DNA from: an uncultured Thermoguttaceae bacterium
GTDB taxonomy: Bacteria; Planctomycetota; Planctomycetia; Pirellulales; Thermoguttaceae
Direction: 5' to 3'
DNA: 64,000 nt
Assembly (NCBI GenBank): GCA_938084835.1
Contig: CALKER010000016.1
Coordinates: 1-64,000 of the forward strand
The position numbers and the translations under genes were made by a program. Shown here piece by piece: positions 63,971 through 64,000 of this stretch (the first letter of the stretch is position 1; the number at the start of each line of letters is the position of its first letter). The notes under the pieces are model-generated. The model had not been told where the DNA came from, ran no database searches, and saw nothing but the letters and a program-made list of their open reading frames with translations.

Positions 63971-64000
63971 CAGATCACAACACACCCCATTTACTTTTAC
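63967..64000 (+). CDS. cas5e: Cas5e (CasD) N-terminus, truncated by window edge
   Basis: Only MTDHNTPHLLL is in the window, starting with an ATGA overlap with cas7e. The LLL at the start of the first strand and the position fit Cas5e, which caps the 5' handle of the crRNA. The call rests on context, not on sequence alone. Confidence 0.65.
   Translation, partial: MTDHNTPHLLL

Overview
The window reads like a chromosome segment of a planctomycete (Planctomycetota, possibly a thermophilic Pirellulales relative). This is inferred from family content: an alkaline-phosphatase/sulfatase superfamily enzyme fused to a sulfotransferase, FG-GAP/VCBS, WD40, NHL-like and PQQ-like beta-propeller proteins, a twin-arginine-type Gfo/Idh/MocA oxidoreductase, an aroD-aroE fusion, long-form HisG, and long spacers between short operons. 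No rRNA or species marker is present, so the placement is not proven. No insertion sequence or prophage was recognised.

Layout. 0.4-7.3 kb: minus-strand secreted or envelope genes (phosphodiesterase-like, FG-GAP propeller, LptF/LptG permease, 14-blade WD40 protein). 8.6-12.4 kb: a two-domain esterase-like hydrolase converging on hisG-ridA, with a hairpin-rich hisG leader. 13.8-16.7 kb: tRNA-Gly(CCC) with its own promoter and terminator, then two membrane-anchored propellers. 17.2-22.6 kb: an M20 peptidase converging on a NuoEF-like / NuoG-GltD-like pair of iron-sulfur flavoproteins. 23.6-28.2 kb: a dicarboxylate symporter converging on a MerR-type regulator with a degenerate B12 domain, a fasciclin protein with a clear promoter, and a frameshifted Csx15-like gene. 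28.9-37.3 kb: comEC, a thioredoxin, aroDE-aroK and a prepilin peptidase. 37.3-45.8 kb: a membrane protein, an EamA transporter, rtcA, an SDR enzyme, a Gfo/Idh/MocA protein and an orphan hypA. 45.9-49.1 kb: the phosphatase/sulfatase-sulfotransferase fusion and a small membrane ORF. 49.1-52.4 kb: a gene-poor stretch with a decayed HIT-family gene. 52.5-56.9 kb: a PIN-TRAM membrane protein and an acyl-CoA ligase-GNAT fusion. 57.5-64.0 kb: a type I-E CRISPR-Cas operon, cas3-cse1-cse2-cas6e-cas7e-cas5e, cut by the window edge; no repeat array lies inside the window.

Most notable points: (i) the Csx15-like gene is interrupted by one missing base in an A6 tract and sits about 29 kb from a type I-E locus, with no type III effector in view; (ii) the two-domain enzyme has Thr at the sulfatase nucleophile position and a PAPS-type sulfotransferase domain; (iii) the GltD-like domain has lost the NADPH-binding insertion and its glycine motif; (iv) the CarH-like regulator lacks the cobalamin-ligand His; (v) a HIT pseudogene carries four single-base losses and a substituted catalytic His.
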